64,000 bases of DNA from Albugo candida (lineage: Eukaryota; Oomycota; Peronosporomycetes; Albuginales; Albuginaceae), in contig CAJNAR010000147.1 of the NCBI GenBank assembly GCA_905220665.1, positions 1-64,000 on the forward strand, in the 5' to 3' direction. Below, piece by piece: positions 24,201 to 35,976 of this stretch (position 1 is the first letter of the stretch; every line of letters begins with the position of its first letter). Both the position numbers and the translations under genes were made by a program. The notes beneath the pieces were generated by a model. That model did no database searches. It was given only the letters and a program-made list of their open reading frames with translations, and was not told the origin of the DNA.

Positions 24201-25650
24201 CAGTACTACATGGAACAACCGATGTGGTTTCACTGCGACCAAAAGTCACATTACGAAGCTGCTACTCGTAATCCAAGTACGCAAAACGTTTGGTACAATC
24301 TTGGTATGGTGAACGAACCACATCGCACATTTCGGAAATCGTTCGCTACGCTTTTCGAGATGCGAAGTCTGCAAGACTTTTTTCGGAAAGGCGACACATG
24401 GCCAACGAAGGAAGATTTCGTCGCCAACTATTACAACGACGAAGAGCTGAACACATCGGATATGTCTGAAGAAAAGTTGCTGAGTCGAATTACAATGAAG
24501 TCACTCAGATTCTCCAGCGTATCCACTCGACATTTGGTATCATTACTTGGATCACACCAACCACAAGTGGCAGATCGTTTTATATGAGAGTACAATGCAA
24601 GGAGACGAAACAATATTTTTTCATCTATTTTACGCTCACAACTCTCACGAATCGTCTGGAAACCTCCCGAACCAACCAAGAGTCATCCGATATCGACACA
24701 TTGGCCATCACGGGAGAGATCGGACGCATTGTATTCAGAACGAGTTAGAACGTTTATGGCTACATCACGGCATCTTCGAAAACGTGTATTACCGATTTAC
24801 GAAGATTTACAGTTTCGTCTAGCCTTTCGGATGTTGCCAGTTCGATCTCGTTTCTGGTTCTTAAAGGATATTCAACCCGACATTATATTGTGCACGCAGC
24901 CTTCGTGTGGGGCAGTGGATTCCGATCAACATCTCTTTTAGAGTGCGATCACACGGCACAGTTATGGAGGGAGTTACTCCCTAGTTGGGATCAGTTTTTC
25001 TCCTCTCGACCACGTTGGACGCATATTGCATGTGCAACAGTCCCAACAGTACGGTCGGATAATATTTAGGGATTATATCAGAATTATGTGTTGAATTGCA
25101 AGCGGTGACACTGCACTTCGTCTGGACAGATCGGAATCGGCCTTTTTACGATCAGCGATCAGCAACTCCGACAGTTCCAGCACTTTCCGTGATCTACACC
25201 ACGTTCAGTGTGCACGTTCGGTACTTTCGAATACAGTGTTACGACCACGAGGAACGCATTCGGCTTGTAAAGGTGCTGGATCAACTCGCAACGGAAGGAT
25301 CATTTGGTAGATTTTACAGAAGCCGAAGATCATTACTGCGGATACGGCAAAGAGAAGTCAAAATGCAAGTGCAACTCAGATCCTAGTCCTAGTTGGCTAA
25401 TTATGCTCACCGTAGTGTGGCGCACACCAATTTGCAAACCACGGTGCTTTTGGACCATTTTCACAAGTTTACAACTTTACAACTTTACAACTTTACAGCA
25501 TTTACAAGCTCGACACAGTCTCGTATTAAGGGTGCTGAGGCTACTACGATACGAGATTATCAACGAGAAGACATATTATCATCGCTCACAGGTATTTCAC
25601 GAAACGTTTTTTATATGTGTATATATGTTATCTAAGATAGCCTAGGCAAC
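21277..25650 (+). pseudogene. LINE copy 1 ORF2 (endonuclease-reverse transcriptase), broken
   Basis: An APE-type endonuclease begins near 21,290 (LTVNVNGF, CCVQETKF). It continues after a frameshift at about 21,498 with VYIHNVYAP, FGDFNTPLD and a modified RLEDI box. The reverse transcriptase lies at 22,089-23,729: SSSSPGMDGLPAAFY, SAITLLYKKGSR, NYRSIALL, FLDFEKAYDRV, then after a stop at 23,154-23,156 and a frameshift near 23,270 LSALLFLMTIKPL and the catalytic FADDSTLL (about 23,388-23,411). The C-terminal part carries a zinc-binding RT segment (CTQPSCGAVDSDQH, about 24,895-24,937). Many stops and frameshifts make it inactive. Confidence 0.88.
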
Positions 25651-25699
25651 TGAAGGATTCAGTTTAGTCTAATTCTAGTAATGTAGACACCTTCAACTG

Positions 25700-28600
25700 T
25701 ACACAGGAAGCAAGATTGTTGGAAGAACCAGACAAGAAGAAGAATACCGAACAGGCGTTTACAGTTGGTTAGCATGGTTCGGATGGATGGCTACTTGACA
25801 GTGGTGCAAGTAGTAACATGTGCCCATTTCGAGATGAGCTTGTGGAGATTCGCTCTTTGGACAACTTTGTTAAATGCGAATGGCGAATCAGTGATTGCAG
25901 ATGGAACTAGAGCAATTCGTGTTGTGCTCAAGAACAAGAAGCCAATTCGTTTTGAAGATGGATTATGCGTACCGAAGCTGAATCGTAGACTTCTTTCGAT
26001 TACTGCATTGTTGACAAAAGGTTTGCATGTGACATTCAGCAACAAGACATGTGTGATCAAGAATGACAAAGAAATGGTGACTTAAGTGGCCCAAAAGGGT
26101 AAGTTGTTTGTGCTAGATTGCGAAACGTTGGAATTAGCAAGCACGAGTGAGGAGGTCGGAAATGGAGCTCATTCAATAAGTCGAAATAATGGCATGCACG
26201 ACTGGGCCGTTTACCTATCATGGCCAAGAGAAACCTCGAAAATGTGTCAAGGGATTCAAGATGAAAGAACCGTCTTCTGACGATGATGAACACAACGATA
26301 TCTCTGAAGGATGTGTGACTGGGAAGTCGACGGTCAAACCTTTTCCGAAATCAAGCTACGGTGCAGTAAAGACCACATCACTGCTTCAGATAGTTCACAA
26401 TGATGTTATGGGTCCAATGGAGAACAAGTCACAGGGTGGGGTAAAATTTGTGGCACCGTTTCTGAATGACTATACGCGGTATGTGATCGTGTATTTCATA
26501 GTACACAAACAGATGTGCTAAAAAAATTCATTGAGTACAAGTCGATGATGGAAAACCATTTGAACACCACGATTAAGTTTACTCGCACCGACAATGGTGG
26601 AGAGTATATGAAAAGCGTTTTGCAGAACTTTGTTGGAAGGCGGGTATCATTCATCAAGCGTCAGTGCCGCTTTCGCCACATCAAAACCGTATGGCAGAAC
26701 GAATGAACAGAACACTCACGGAGCGTGCAAGATCAATATCAAATCACATACACGTTGAGAAAAGTGGTCGGCCGAAGCCATTTAACACCGCGGTGTATGT
26801 GATCAATCGAATTACATGCGCTGCGAGTCCGACCAAAACTCCTTTTGAAGTGTTTTTTGGAACCAAACCTAACCTATCACACATACGAGTTTTTGGTTCG
26901 CAAGGTTTCGGTCACGTTGTAAAGGCAAAGCGTCATAAGCTGGACACAAAGGCCTTCGATGCATGTTCTTGGGCATGCACATGATGTGAAAGGATACATA
27001 GTCTGGGACTATGATCCACAGCAACTCGAGATTACGCGATCGGTGGTATTTCAAGAATTAACGAAGTCCAAATACGTGCAAGTTGTTGGTGATAGTCAGT
27101 TTACACCATGTACTCACCACAATGACGATGATGATAATAGCATGGCGCAACCACCAGTTATCCATGCCCGGAGTGACGACACCAATGGTGGCGGATAAGA
27201 CTGGATATGATCAAACTATTTGTCCTTCAAGTGTTTTGGATGTACAAGTCCCTGCCAAGACCTCGTGGATGGACCTGAACCACCCTTTGACAGTGATGAT
27301 GTACCCATGGACCATGGAGTAACAAGTCTCAAGCTCTAATTCCGATTGCAGCACCAGACGCCATCGTGAATACAACCAGTGATGTATCAGTGGAGCATGC
27401 AAACAAAAGAGACCGCATCGAACATGAACAAGCCAATGCGGCGCTAAAAACACCGTCAACATATCAAGAGGCGATGAAGTCTACAATCCAAGATGTGGAG
27501 TGATGCAATTAAGACCGAGCTAAAGACATTGCAATCAGTGATCACGTGAGCCCTTTGGCAAAACCTCCGGATAAAATAGTGATCGGAGCAAAGTGGGTTT
27601 TCGCTATAAAGAGAAATGAACGCCTTGACATTGAGCGCTTCAAGGCTCGATTAGTGACATTAGGTTATCGTCAAACCTATAGAGTTGATTACTACGAGAC
27701 GGACGTACCTGTCGCGAATTTAAATTCTATTCGTGTCTTTCTGGAAGTATTCTGTCATTACGGTATGACAATCCATCAGTATGATGGATGATGGCATGGC
27801 ATTCATCAATGATGTGTTAGTAGAAAATTTGTATACACACACGCCTCAAGGTGCTGAAATGCGGACTGATCAAGTTCTGAAGCTGAATCGAATTTGTACG
27901 GACTAAAGCAAGCTGCTGCTATGTGGTTCAAGACAATTTCACGTGTTTTTGTAGACATGGAATTTGAAGCGTGCGTTTCGGACGCGAGTGTATTTGTTCG
28001 TCAAGATGGCCAGGGTGCACGGATATACGTCATTTTCTATGTAGATGACATACTTGTTGGAGAGGTTTCGACTAACTCGATAATAAAGAAGGTCGCAGAC
28101 AAACTATCAAGTCATTTTCAGCTAAAAGCGCTAGTTAAAGTGCGTTTTATTCTCGGCATCGAAGTCGAGTACAATATGAGTGTGAAACAGCTCACGATCA
28201 GTCAGAGCGCATGCATCGCCAGAATGGTAGAGAAGTTCAACCAAGTCACGGCAAAACTGATATACAATCTAAGTGGGAAAGGTCAAAATCCGGTCAAGTG
28301 TGAAGAAAAGGACCCAAGAATGGAGAAACGTCTGGATCGGTCTCTATTGGGGTCACTATTGTACGTGACTACCGCAACAAAACCAGATATTGCGTTCGTC
28401 GTGTGCCAATTAAGTTGTCATTCAAAGAAGCAAAGTGAAGAGCACTGGAATGCTGCGGCTATTCGTGTTCTACGTTACTTGAAGACTACTGAAGTAAATG
28501 GTATTTTCTAGTGGGCAATTCTGGCGAGCTAATGCTGAGTGCATGTAGCGACACCGTTTGGGGAAGTAACAAGGACAATCGACGTTCGACGTCAGGATTG

Positions 28601-29029
28601 ATGGTATTGATCAACAATTCTCCATTGATTTTCAACCCGAATTTGCAACACAGCGTCTCTCTAAGTACGGCGGAAGCCGAATACGTGGCACTTTAATTGT
28701 GCGTTCAAGAAGTGTTGTGGACAAAGATTCTATTGATGGAGATGAAAATCAAGATTGACGGTCCAGTCATTGTAGACGAAGACATTCTAAGTGCAATCGC
28801 AGTTGCGAAGAACGAAGGACATCAGAATCGTGCGAAACACATCGATATTCGCTATCATTTTTTACGCGATCTTGTCAAGGCCAAGAATGTTCACTTGGAG
28901 TACATTGAGACTCGGCTGCAATCAAGTATATGTCTAGGTTTCAAGATTAATTCTACTACTCATTTTACCCCCTGTGCGAAGAATTCTCCCCCTGCAAGTT
29001 ACCAAAAAGTAGTGCAGCCTATCCCAGCG
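25700..29029 (+). mobile_element. Ty1/copia-type retrotransposon remnant (pol only)
   Basis: Canonical copia order is protease, integrase, reverse transcriptase, RNase H, all in broken frames. The protease box WLLDSGASSNMCPF sits at about 25,788-25,830. Integrase shows HNDVMGPM (26,400), RTDNGGEYM (about 26,588) and NRMAERMNRTLTERARS (26,677-26,735). Reverse transcriptase shows AKWVFAIKRNE (27,590), LYGLKQAAAMWF (27,896) and the catalytic YVDDILVG (28,039-28,062). RNase H shows SLSTAEAEYVAL (28,660-28,695) and AKHIDIRYHFLRDLV (28,838). Gag and both LTRs are absent. The left edge is cut exactly at the 3' end of LINE copy 1. Inactive. Confidence 0.92.
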
Positions 29030-29055
29030 TTTAAGGTTTAGGGTTAAGGCTTAGG
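29030..29055. repeat. Short interstitial telomere-like tract
   Basis: TTTAAGG, TTTAGGG, TTAAGGC and TTAGG follow in register, one perfect and three imperfect units of the chromosome's telomere repeat, in the opposite orientation to the terminus at base 1. It lies just beyond the last copia-like coding block. At this length chance is possible. Confidence 0.4.
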
Positions 29056-29876
29056 ACAGGAATGGTAACCAAGAAAGAAGGGTGCTCTGTGAACAGGCGA
29101 TCTCATGCATAATTATATTGCATCCTGATGAGACTGTGGTAACTGTAGCACTCATGCCATAAGCGGAATGCAAACAACTTCTATTAGCATGTGGGCTTTG
29201 AACGTAAATCTAAAGCTGTCTGTACTTCATTACACCTGAACAGCAGTCGCCAAACCATTGACTGATGCGACGTAGTAGGTTTGTGTTAGTTTGTTTACTA
29301 ATGCGGTTAGTATAGATTCTGCATGAATGAATCTCGACTTATCCCAATTTGTTTGCGCGCATTATTGGAAGCAAGATGTATTAAACAAGTTATAAGAAAC
29401 TACAGAGCATGAAAATAGTTATAAAATCCTGCTTCTTCGTGGCGAAAAGACTAGATATGATATATATGATATATAATGCACTACTAATAAGCGTTTCGGT
29501 ATACTTTTTTCAAAGAAACTAATGCATTAATCTAGTTTCTGTGGATCAGATAAGGGGATATGTATATTATGTGCTATAGTACAGGCCATAATTTATCAAA
29601 CCTCGCAGGCTAATTACTCAGCGCAACACAGAAGCTCCATCCGTAATGAAAACTTGTACTAACTAATCCAGAAATCAAGTCTTAGAGGTATGTTTGCATG
29701 CTCAGTCCATTGCGAATGTTAAAATTGAATGCGTCAACAATGCAATCGCACAACTTTGCTTCACATGTATTGGTCGATTATCGCTTTCCCCTATTCCTTA
29801 CCCCCTTCGATTTTTCTCAGATACAATTAAATGTTTCTCCGGATTGGATGGTGTAGCGGAGCCTGTAGAGTGAACA
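29056..29876. other. Intergenic, nothing recognised
   Basis: AT-rich spacer between the copia remnant and the pepsin-like gene, with no conserved frames. I found no N-terminal pepsin lobe (no DTG motif with pepsin context) here that would extend the downstream gene upstream. Confidence 0.45.
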
Positions 29877-29886
29877 CTCACTTTTA
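29877..29886 (+). promoter_or_regulatory. Oomycete-type initiator (Inr)-like element
   Basis: ACTCACTTTT, just upstream of the ATG at 29,904, contains TCACTTT, a match to the YCAYTYY initiator consensus known from oomycete promoters. It would place transcription start about 20-25 bp before the ATG, consistent with the short 5' UTRs of oomycete genes. Match by eye only. Confidence 0.4.
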
Positions 29887-29903
29887 GTTTTACGAGGAAA
29901 ACA

Positions 29904-30764
29904 ATGCGGGTTGCTCAGAACTACGTTTGGTTGTATTGGACATTACAGTGTTCGAATGCATTCGACATCCCTCTCTCCCTCGAACCTGTGGAAGGTGACA
30001 TAGCATCGTTGAAGGTAATGGTGCCATGGAATCTAAGGAAAAATGTGGTTACTGACGACCAATACTTTCTCACATTGGGGGGACACGATGCTATGAGCTT
30101 AGCCAAGAAGACACAGCCACCAGAACAATACGTCTACAAACCGTTCAATCCGGTCAGCCTTGCGGAAGCATTGAACGTTCAACCCCTTCGAGCTGTCACT
30201 ATCAAGTGGGACGAAGCATCAATTCGGCCAATAATGCAAATCGATTCACCGAAAGAAGCGCTGAAGTACAAAGATTTGTTTCTCCCTGAGGTGTACAGGA
30301 AAATGCTCCGTATAACTGCTTCCAACGTCGTGTTAAACGATGTCGATAATGACCCTAAAAATGAAGGTGGAGTCGTCGATTTCGACTTTTCACAATTTCA
30401 CAGCCAATTCCCAAATTGGGCATATGAGATATTTATTAAAGTTATTGAGAAAGCATTTGGAAAGCAACCAATCAAATCAATTGATTGTGATCGGATTGCC
30501 GAGTTGGAGTTTCCGAGATTCGGGTTCGATTTGAAAGAAGTAAACATCTTTGAACTGTCAAAAGCGAATTATTTTATGCGAAAGGGCGACGGTAAGTGCT
30601 ATTTGGCGGTTCGACTTAGTGAAACGGGGCAATGGAAAATTGGCGCTGCTCTTACCCAGACTCACGATGCCTTATTCCGAAAAAGTAACAAGTCAAAACT
30701 ACTCACGATTGGTTTCACTAAAGCAAAAAACCCTCTTAAACCTTCGACTTCCAATATCCTCTGA
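29904..30764 (+). CDS. Secreted pepsin-like (A1-fold) C-lobe protein, probably catalytically dead
   Basis: An intact single-exon gene of 286 aa. The N-terminus (hydrophobic VWLYWTLQC, predicted cleavage after SNA at residue 19) looks like a signal peptide. The rest follows a pepsin-family C-terminal half: YFLTLGGHD (54-62) as in the GG-D motif before the second lobe, YRKMLRITASNVV (131-143), then VVDFDFSQFHSQFP (157-170) where active enzymes have VDTGTS, so Asp159 remains but Thr-Gly is lost. Cys195 and Cys232 bracket LEFPRFGF like the C-lobe disulfide, followed by W244-KIG and TIGFTK. The first lobe and its DTG motif are missing. I infer a secreted non-enzymatic aspartic-protease relative, possibly an effector or decoy. 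A frameshifted paralogue lies at 13.2 kb. It is the only intact gene in the transposon nest. Confidence 0.72.
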   Translation: MRVAQNYVWLYWTLQCSNAFDIPLSLEPVEGDIASLKVMVPWNLRKNVVTDDQYFLTLGGHDAMSLAKKTQPPEQYVYKPFNPVSLAEALNVQPLRAVTIKWDEASIRPIMQIDSPKEALKYKDLFLPEVYRKMLRITASNVVLNDVDNDPKNEGGVVDFDFSQFHSQFPNWAYEIFIKVIEKAFGKQPIKSIDCDRIAELEFPRFGFDLKEVNIFELSKANYFMRKGDGKCYLAVRLSETGQWKIGAALTQTHDALFRKSNKSKLLTIGFTKAKNPLKPSTSNIL

Positions 30765-31520
30765 ATGATCATAAGAATATGAATCAACACTGGTTTTGCT
30801 TCTGTCCACAAGAATTCTTTCTACCTGGGCACTTACAGTATGATATAAAATAGTGCACACAAGTCTCCAGTCCTGTAATAGAAATTTGGTGACTAGAACC
30901 TAATACGTAGCTCTTGATCAGATAATGCTGTAGACTGGTTTGCATGTTTCTGTAACCGATTGAATAATCTATTTTGGATCCATTACCGCAAACTTTTTGC
31001 ATGATGCAATAGATTACCATAAGCTGACTCATTTATCGTAGAAAGAATGCAGCAGTGCGGTGAAATGAATGCTTCCTTACTGCACATATCCTTTATATGG
31101 CAGAGCTATCATTCAACATTTCTCAAAACGTTCGATACTTTTATACTATATCCTATAGCTTGCACTGGCTGCATTTGTCAAACAAGTTTCGGGTACTCTG
31201 AGTTTAGTGGATTCATAACGTCAGTGTTTATTTCTTGGGAACGAAGCGCGTGCAACAGCTTTAATTCGAGAACAATAATTGTCGAGCGGACGAAGTGCAT
31301 CCCAAACAAATCTCTTAGATACTAGTAGGGGTAGCGCACATTTGAAGGGACATGGTTGGCACTAACCAAAAGCGATAATTAGGTATGAGGCACGCAAGAC
31401 TAGAAAAATAATAGTGAGCGGCTTGACGGTAGCATCAATGTACTTTCGTTTCGGATTTAATGTTGGACTTATTCAAAATACGCTCGGCATTGCAACCACA
31501 AAGCACCAACTAGAGACTTC
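30200..31520. repeat. Segmental duplication, copy 2 (partner 13,238-14,510)
   Basis: Covers the second half of the pepsin-like gene and about 750 bp of its 3' flank. Short conserved blocks in the same order as copy 1 include the CTTCTGTCCACAAG block, GCATTTGTCAAACAAGTTT and AATAGTGAGCGGCT. Coding similarity is clearly higher than flank similarity. Boundaries are approximate. Confidence 0.65.
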
Positions 31521-32190
31521 TGCACACCACGATAAGCTGAACGCAAGTCGGAACAAAGTGGAGCACTAAAACGACCATGCCATGAAATAAAATTTGACTT
31601 ATCCGTGCCAATTGATACATGCAATTTTTATGAGGATTGACCTGTTGTCAAAGGCTTCACATGGAGGCAGTTCAACTAATTAGCTGAATCCTGGAATCAA
31701 GTATCTATAAAAGTGTATAGCCGTCCCGATGCTACTTTTGAAAAACCGAGAAATGGAATTTGGCAAAGGAATAAGTGCAGGACCTTCCCACCAAGTTTAA
31801 TACCAAGAGTAAACGGACGAGACGACAAAATAAGGGTACACAGCCATATACAAATCGCGTGCAAGCTGAAAGGTGTATAGTGAAACGACTCATAACAGAG
31901 GTATCAAAATATCATGAACAGTCTTGAACGGTAGCAAAAGATTTTTGTTGAGCGCAATGAGGTACAGAAAAATGCCAAGAGAATGAGCTAGGAGAAATTA
32001 TTCAATCACAGCTCTGACAAACTTGCATCTTTTTAATTAGCTACTCTCTCGTTTCTTGTTTTTCGACCTTTTCAATATCAAATCACTACACAAGCTGTTC
32101 CCCTCGAGCGAAGCTCAATAACTGTTAGTGAAACAGCACGTACTCCGTTGCGTGACAATCGTTGTAACAACGAATCACTGGTTGCTGAAA
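31521..32190. other. Intergenic, nothing recognised
   Basis: AT-rich spacer between the duplicated flank and the gypsy remnant, without conserved frames or recognisable LTR ends. Confidence 0.4.
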
Positions 32191-35100
32191 GCATTGTTTT
32201 TTCTGGCGAGATTCCGAGTCACCAAGGATGTGATTCCTCCGATGCGCGTTGAGTGGCACGTAAAACCCCACCGAGTATGATTGACCGAGATGGCACCACA
32301 ATGAATGTCGTTAATGACATTGTTGGCAAAAAGCCAAGGCATTCAGAGCAAATCTCGGTTGGTGCACGTGGAGTGACACGTAGCAATTGATTGGATGATG
32401 AGCTCGATTTTTGCAACTCTTCATCGGATGTCGGTCGGGACATTGGCTCTTGCATAGAGCAAAGTAAGTTTGAAGAACATGTTAACCTTGGGAACACGGA
32501 TATCCACCTCTATGAGTTATACGGTCTCCGCAAAGAGATGGCATCGACGCCAAATGGCGGCTGCGAGACGCAAAGCGTCTCTTATGTCACAGAGTGATAC
32601 CAGCGAGCAGCTGTACACAATTGTAGATAGGGTCACTGGTATAGTTGATGGTGAAGTCGGTTTTATGGCTCTCCCTTCGTTGAACGCTCTGTTCAAGCTA
32701 CACGAAATGTCTCATTATGAGTTCGGAAATGCCTTGAAGGCTGTCGACTTATCCGAATTAGTGGTCATACGACGCGATGTTGAATTGAACTCAACCTCCT
32801 TAATTGACGAATACGTTCTTGAGAACACGAAGTTAGCACTTAGTGCCCGTAGAGGATCAGCGGTCCTGAAAGATCTTATGGATCCTAAACCCTGATAGAG
32901 GTGTTCGTCATGAAATTGACTTGATTCCGGGAACTAAATACTGCGTTACACGGCAGTAACGTTTGGCCAAGGAACAATATGACGTCATTGATGAGTTCTT
33001 TCGTGCAAAGCTCGCGGCTGGAATGATGATTCAGAGTAAAACCCTCATTCCACACCAACATTCTGTGTCCGAAAGCCCAATGGAAAGTGGCGCATTGTCC
33101 ACGCTTATGGTAAGCTACATGCAGCCACCATTTCGGTTCAGACGCCAATTCGTAGGAAGGATGTGCTTCAGAACGCTATGATCGGGTGTTCCCTGTCCAG
33201 TGCACTTGATGGTTATTACCAATTGCTCATGCGAGGTGGTAACATGCCACCAAATGTAGTTATTACCTTGAGCGGTATGCTCTGGAAGTGGCTTGTCATG
33301 CCCCAAAAGCTATCCAATGCACCCGCTAAATTCAATCGTCTGGTAATGCAAGTGCTCAGACCTCATCGATGCTACACGCAAACATACTTTGATGACATTT
33401 TCTTCCATAGACATGCCATGGACGGTCCTTCTAATGTAGAAAATCATGTTGACCATTTACGAGCAGTGCTCGGGTGCACGCGCACGAACAAGCCGTGTGC
33501 CAACAAATCAAACTTCATCTTTGATACGGAAGAGATTCCCTTCTTAGGGTGCTTCATCGATAAGCGAGGCCTTAAAGCGGATCCCGCTATGGTGAAAGCC
33601 ATAGGCGATTGGCCGATTCCTAAGAACCAGGAGGATTGCGTAAGTGGCTTGGCCTCGCCAACTACTTGAATTAGTACAGCGATAATCACGCCGATAGGGC
33701 TTGGATCTTGTCTTAACTCCTCAAAAATACGTGGAATGGCTGAACTAGCACACATAACGATGCTTTAAAGCAGGTAAGAAGACTCTCCTCTCCTTCAGGC
33801 CCCGGTTCTGGCTTTGCCAGACCCTGAGCGGCCATACAGTGTCGTCTGTGACGCCTCTGACTTTGCCATCGGTTATCCTCTAATTTAACTAGATACCGAT
33901 GGTCATGTGCGCGTTGGTGCGTATGAATCTCGGTAGCGTAAGGCTGCAGAGAAGAACCACCCGCTTCGTAACTAAGGGCTACTTGCAATTAAGTATGATT
34001 TAGTCAAATTCAGAGTTCATCCGCTAGGCTTTAAGCCTTGTTTAATTTACACCGATCATGCGTCATTACGCTCTGGAAATTAGTCGCCTCATCTCTCGCA
34101 GAGAATGGCTCGTTGGCTTTCATTCTTTGCCAAATACAATTTCAATGTGAAGTATAAGCCGGACCAGTGAAATGCACTGGTTGATGCGTTATCTCGCAGG
34201 CCTGATTATGGAATTTTCCATGTAACTACTCTTTCGTAATCAATCACTGACTTAATCCGTGGGTCTTATGCCAAGGATGAGCAGTGTGTAGCTTTGCTAC
34301 GTGTACTTTGGAGCGGAGAGTTCACTGACTTAGACATACTATTGCCGCACGATTACGTGCGAGGCTACATCGATCTTCCATCGATCAAGGTATGTTGTGC
34401 TACTGTACTGATATTGAGGATAGTCCTCGTATCGTTGTCTCTCATGATGAAGAGTTGAAGTATCGGATCCTCTTAGAGGCACATGGTACTAGCGTGGATT
34501 GTGTGTTTGGCCTACCAAAAGATTCGGATAGCAATACGGTTATTGTGGTCTTTGTTGACCATTTTTTTAGAAAGATGGCTCATGTAGTTGCTGTGTCGGG
34601 CTCCATCGATGGTGAGGGTACAGCTACGCTGTTTATCGAGAGAGTGTTCCGTCAACATGGTTTGCCTGTGACAATTATTTCTGATAGAGATCATCGTTTC
34701 ACTGGGAAGTCTTGGAAGTCCATCTTCAAGGTCCTTGGCACCTGATTCGGCATGGCCACTGCGGATCATCCCCAGAACGATGTTCAAACAGAGCGAGTTA
34801 ATCTCCTTTTTGATGATATCTTACGAAGAATTTGCGCCGATATCGCTAAGCGTTGGAGCTCTGTGCTCCCTGTTGTGAAGTTTGCGTTAAACAACTCTGT
34901 TCATGCCTCTACCGGCTATACTACATTCTACGTGAGCGATATCATCTACCCTCGCGTATCTTTAACGCCCTCACTGCGTGGTTTAGAGCTTGGTGGGGGA
35001 GAGATGGCCCATCGGCTTGCTGATGTCAGCCCTTTTACTGTTAAAAAGCAGGGTAACGAGTTTTTCGCAACGGGATTAAATGTCTAGCGGCATGTGCGTG

Positions 35101-35840
35101 ATGCAATGGCTGAGAGCCAAGACAGACAAAAGGAGCAAGATGATGCTCGAACCAGAGGTTGTATTGAAAGTTATGAGGTCGGAGACCAGGTATTACTCAG
35201 TATTAAAAACCTACCTACAAATGTAGCGTCCGCTATCTTCAAGACAAAGTTGTTGGTATGCTTCATTGCACCATTCACGGTCATGGCTAAGAAGGTCCTT
35301 GCTTACACGCTCAACCTTCCGCGCAAATTGCGCACATACCCAGTGTTTCACGCTGGCCTGCTCAAGACATATCGAGATCCGTTGCACGTTGACTTTGAGG
35401 CGCTTGCGCCGCGTCTCTTGGGCTTGCCAGCAGCTGCTGCATCCGAACAAAGAGGTCAAGCTAAGCATCAATACGAGTTTGGACATACTCCATTTCCTGA
35501 AGGTGAGTCTGTAGCGCGTGAAGCGTACGCTGGGTCTGAACCAAAGTCTCGCAGACACACGTCACTTCGTGATCAGCTACTTGTGTTTCTCCATCGATAC
35601 ACCGACCACCAACGGCGTTGCTGACGAGCAAGGGAAGTTACAGTTCCATGTTGAGAAGGTTCTTCGCGCGACATCATCATCATCGACTAAACCAGTATCT
35701 GGTGAAGTGGTGAGGTTATCCCGAGTCCGAGAACTCATGCGAGTACGAGATACCTATATGCCTTGGATGTTTTTGAACAACGTGGGCAGGGCCATCTTGA
35801 GACCATTGGCGCTTCCCACCAGTAGTAAAGTGAGAGGGTT
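32191..35840 (+). mobile_element. Ty3/gypsy-type retrotransposon remnant
   Basis: Pol in gypsy order, broken by many stops. A pre-RT region at 32,600-32,895 has a protein frame (LPSLNALFKLHEMSHYEFG). RT follows, with LAKEQYDVIDEFFRAKLAAG (32,963), LDGYYQLLMR and the catalytic YFDDIFFH (33,389-33,412), then FLGCFIDKRGL. RNase H shows VVCDASDFAIG (33,840) and NALVDALSRRPDYG (about 34,172). Integrase shows DRDHRFTGKSW (34,684) and a DVQTERVNLLFDDILR box (34,772). A chromodomain-like tail follows (PVFHAGLLKTYRDP, then QFHVEKVL at 35,642). No LTRs are recognisable at either end. Gag is missing or eroded. The right edge meets a tRNA-like fragment and LINE copy 2. Inactive. Confidence 0.92.
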
Positions 35841-35884
35841 TCCGTACCCAGCTCAGTCGGTCAAGCACTTGAGCGCACGGACCC
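35841..35884 (+). mobile_element. Truncated tRNA-like (SINE) fragment at the LINE copy 2 junction
   Basis: TCCGTACCCAGCTCAGTCGG and the following CAAGCACTTGAGCGCACGGACCC match the A-box half of the SINE-like repeat at 18,430-18,648, here on the plus strand. It stops exactly where LINE copy 2 begins (ACTTCTCAATTTG), so the LINE 5' end lies inside the tRNA-like sequence. The B-box half is not found after the LINE 3' end. Confidence 0.6.
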
Positions 35885-35976
35885 ACTTCTCAATTTGCCG
35901 GGTACTACGTAACCCGCCAATTCAGTGCAAAAAAACTCGAAAAACTACCTTTTTCAACTCATTCCTCTCGAAAACA

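Larger units (their letters stand above)
18651..25699 (+). mobile_element. Non-LTR retrotransposon (LINE), copy 1, ~7.05 kb, inactive
   Basis: Boundaries come from comparison with the second copy at 35,885-42,766. Both start at ACTTCTCAATTTGCCGG and end at GTAGACACCTTCAACTG, and the flanks differ beyond these points. The order is ORF1, then ORF2 with apurinic-type endonuclease, reverse transcriptase (FADD catalytic box) and a CCHC-like zinc finger near the C-terminus, as in L1-type elements. There are no LTRs. Every ORF is interrupted. Upstream it abuts a SINE-like repeat, and downstream a copia protease region that starts immediately. No clear poly(A) tail or target-site duplication is visible. 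Confidence 0.92.

Noticed and set aside
32880..32896. Telomere-like CCTAAACCCTG inside the gypsy remnant
   Set aside because: It is one and a half units within conserved gypsy coding sequence (KDLMDPKP), so the match is coincidental.
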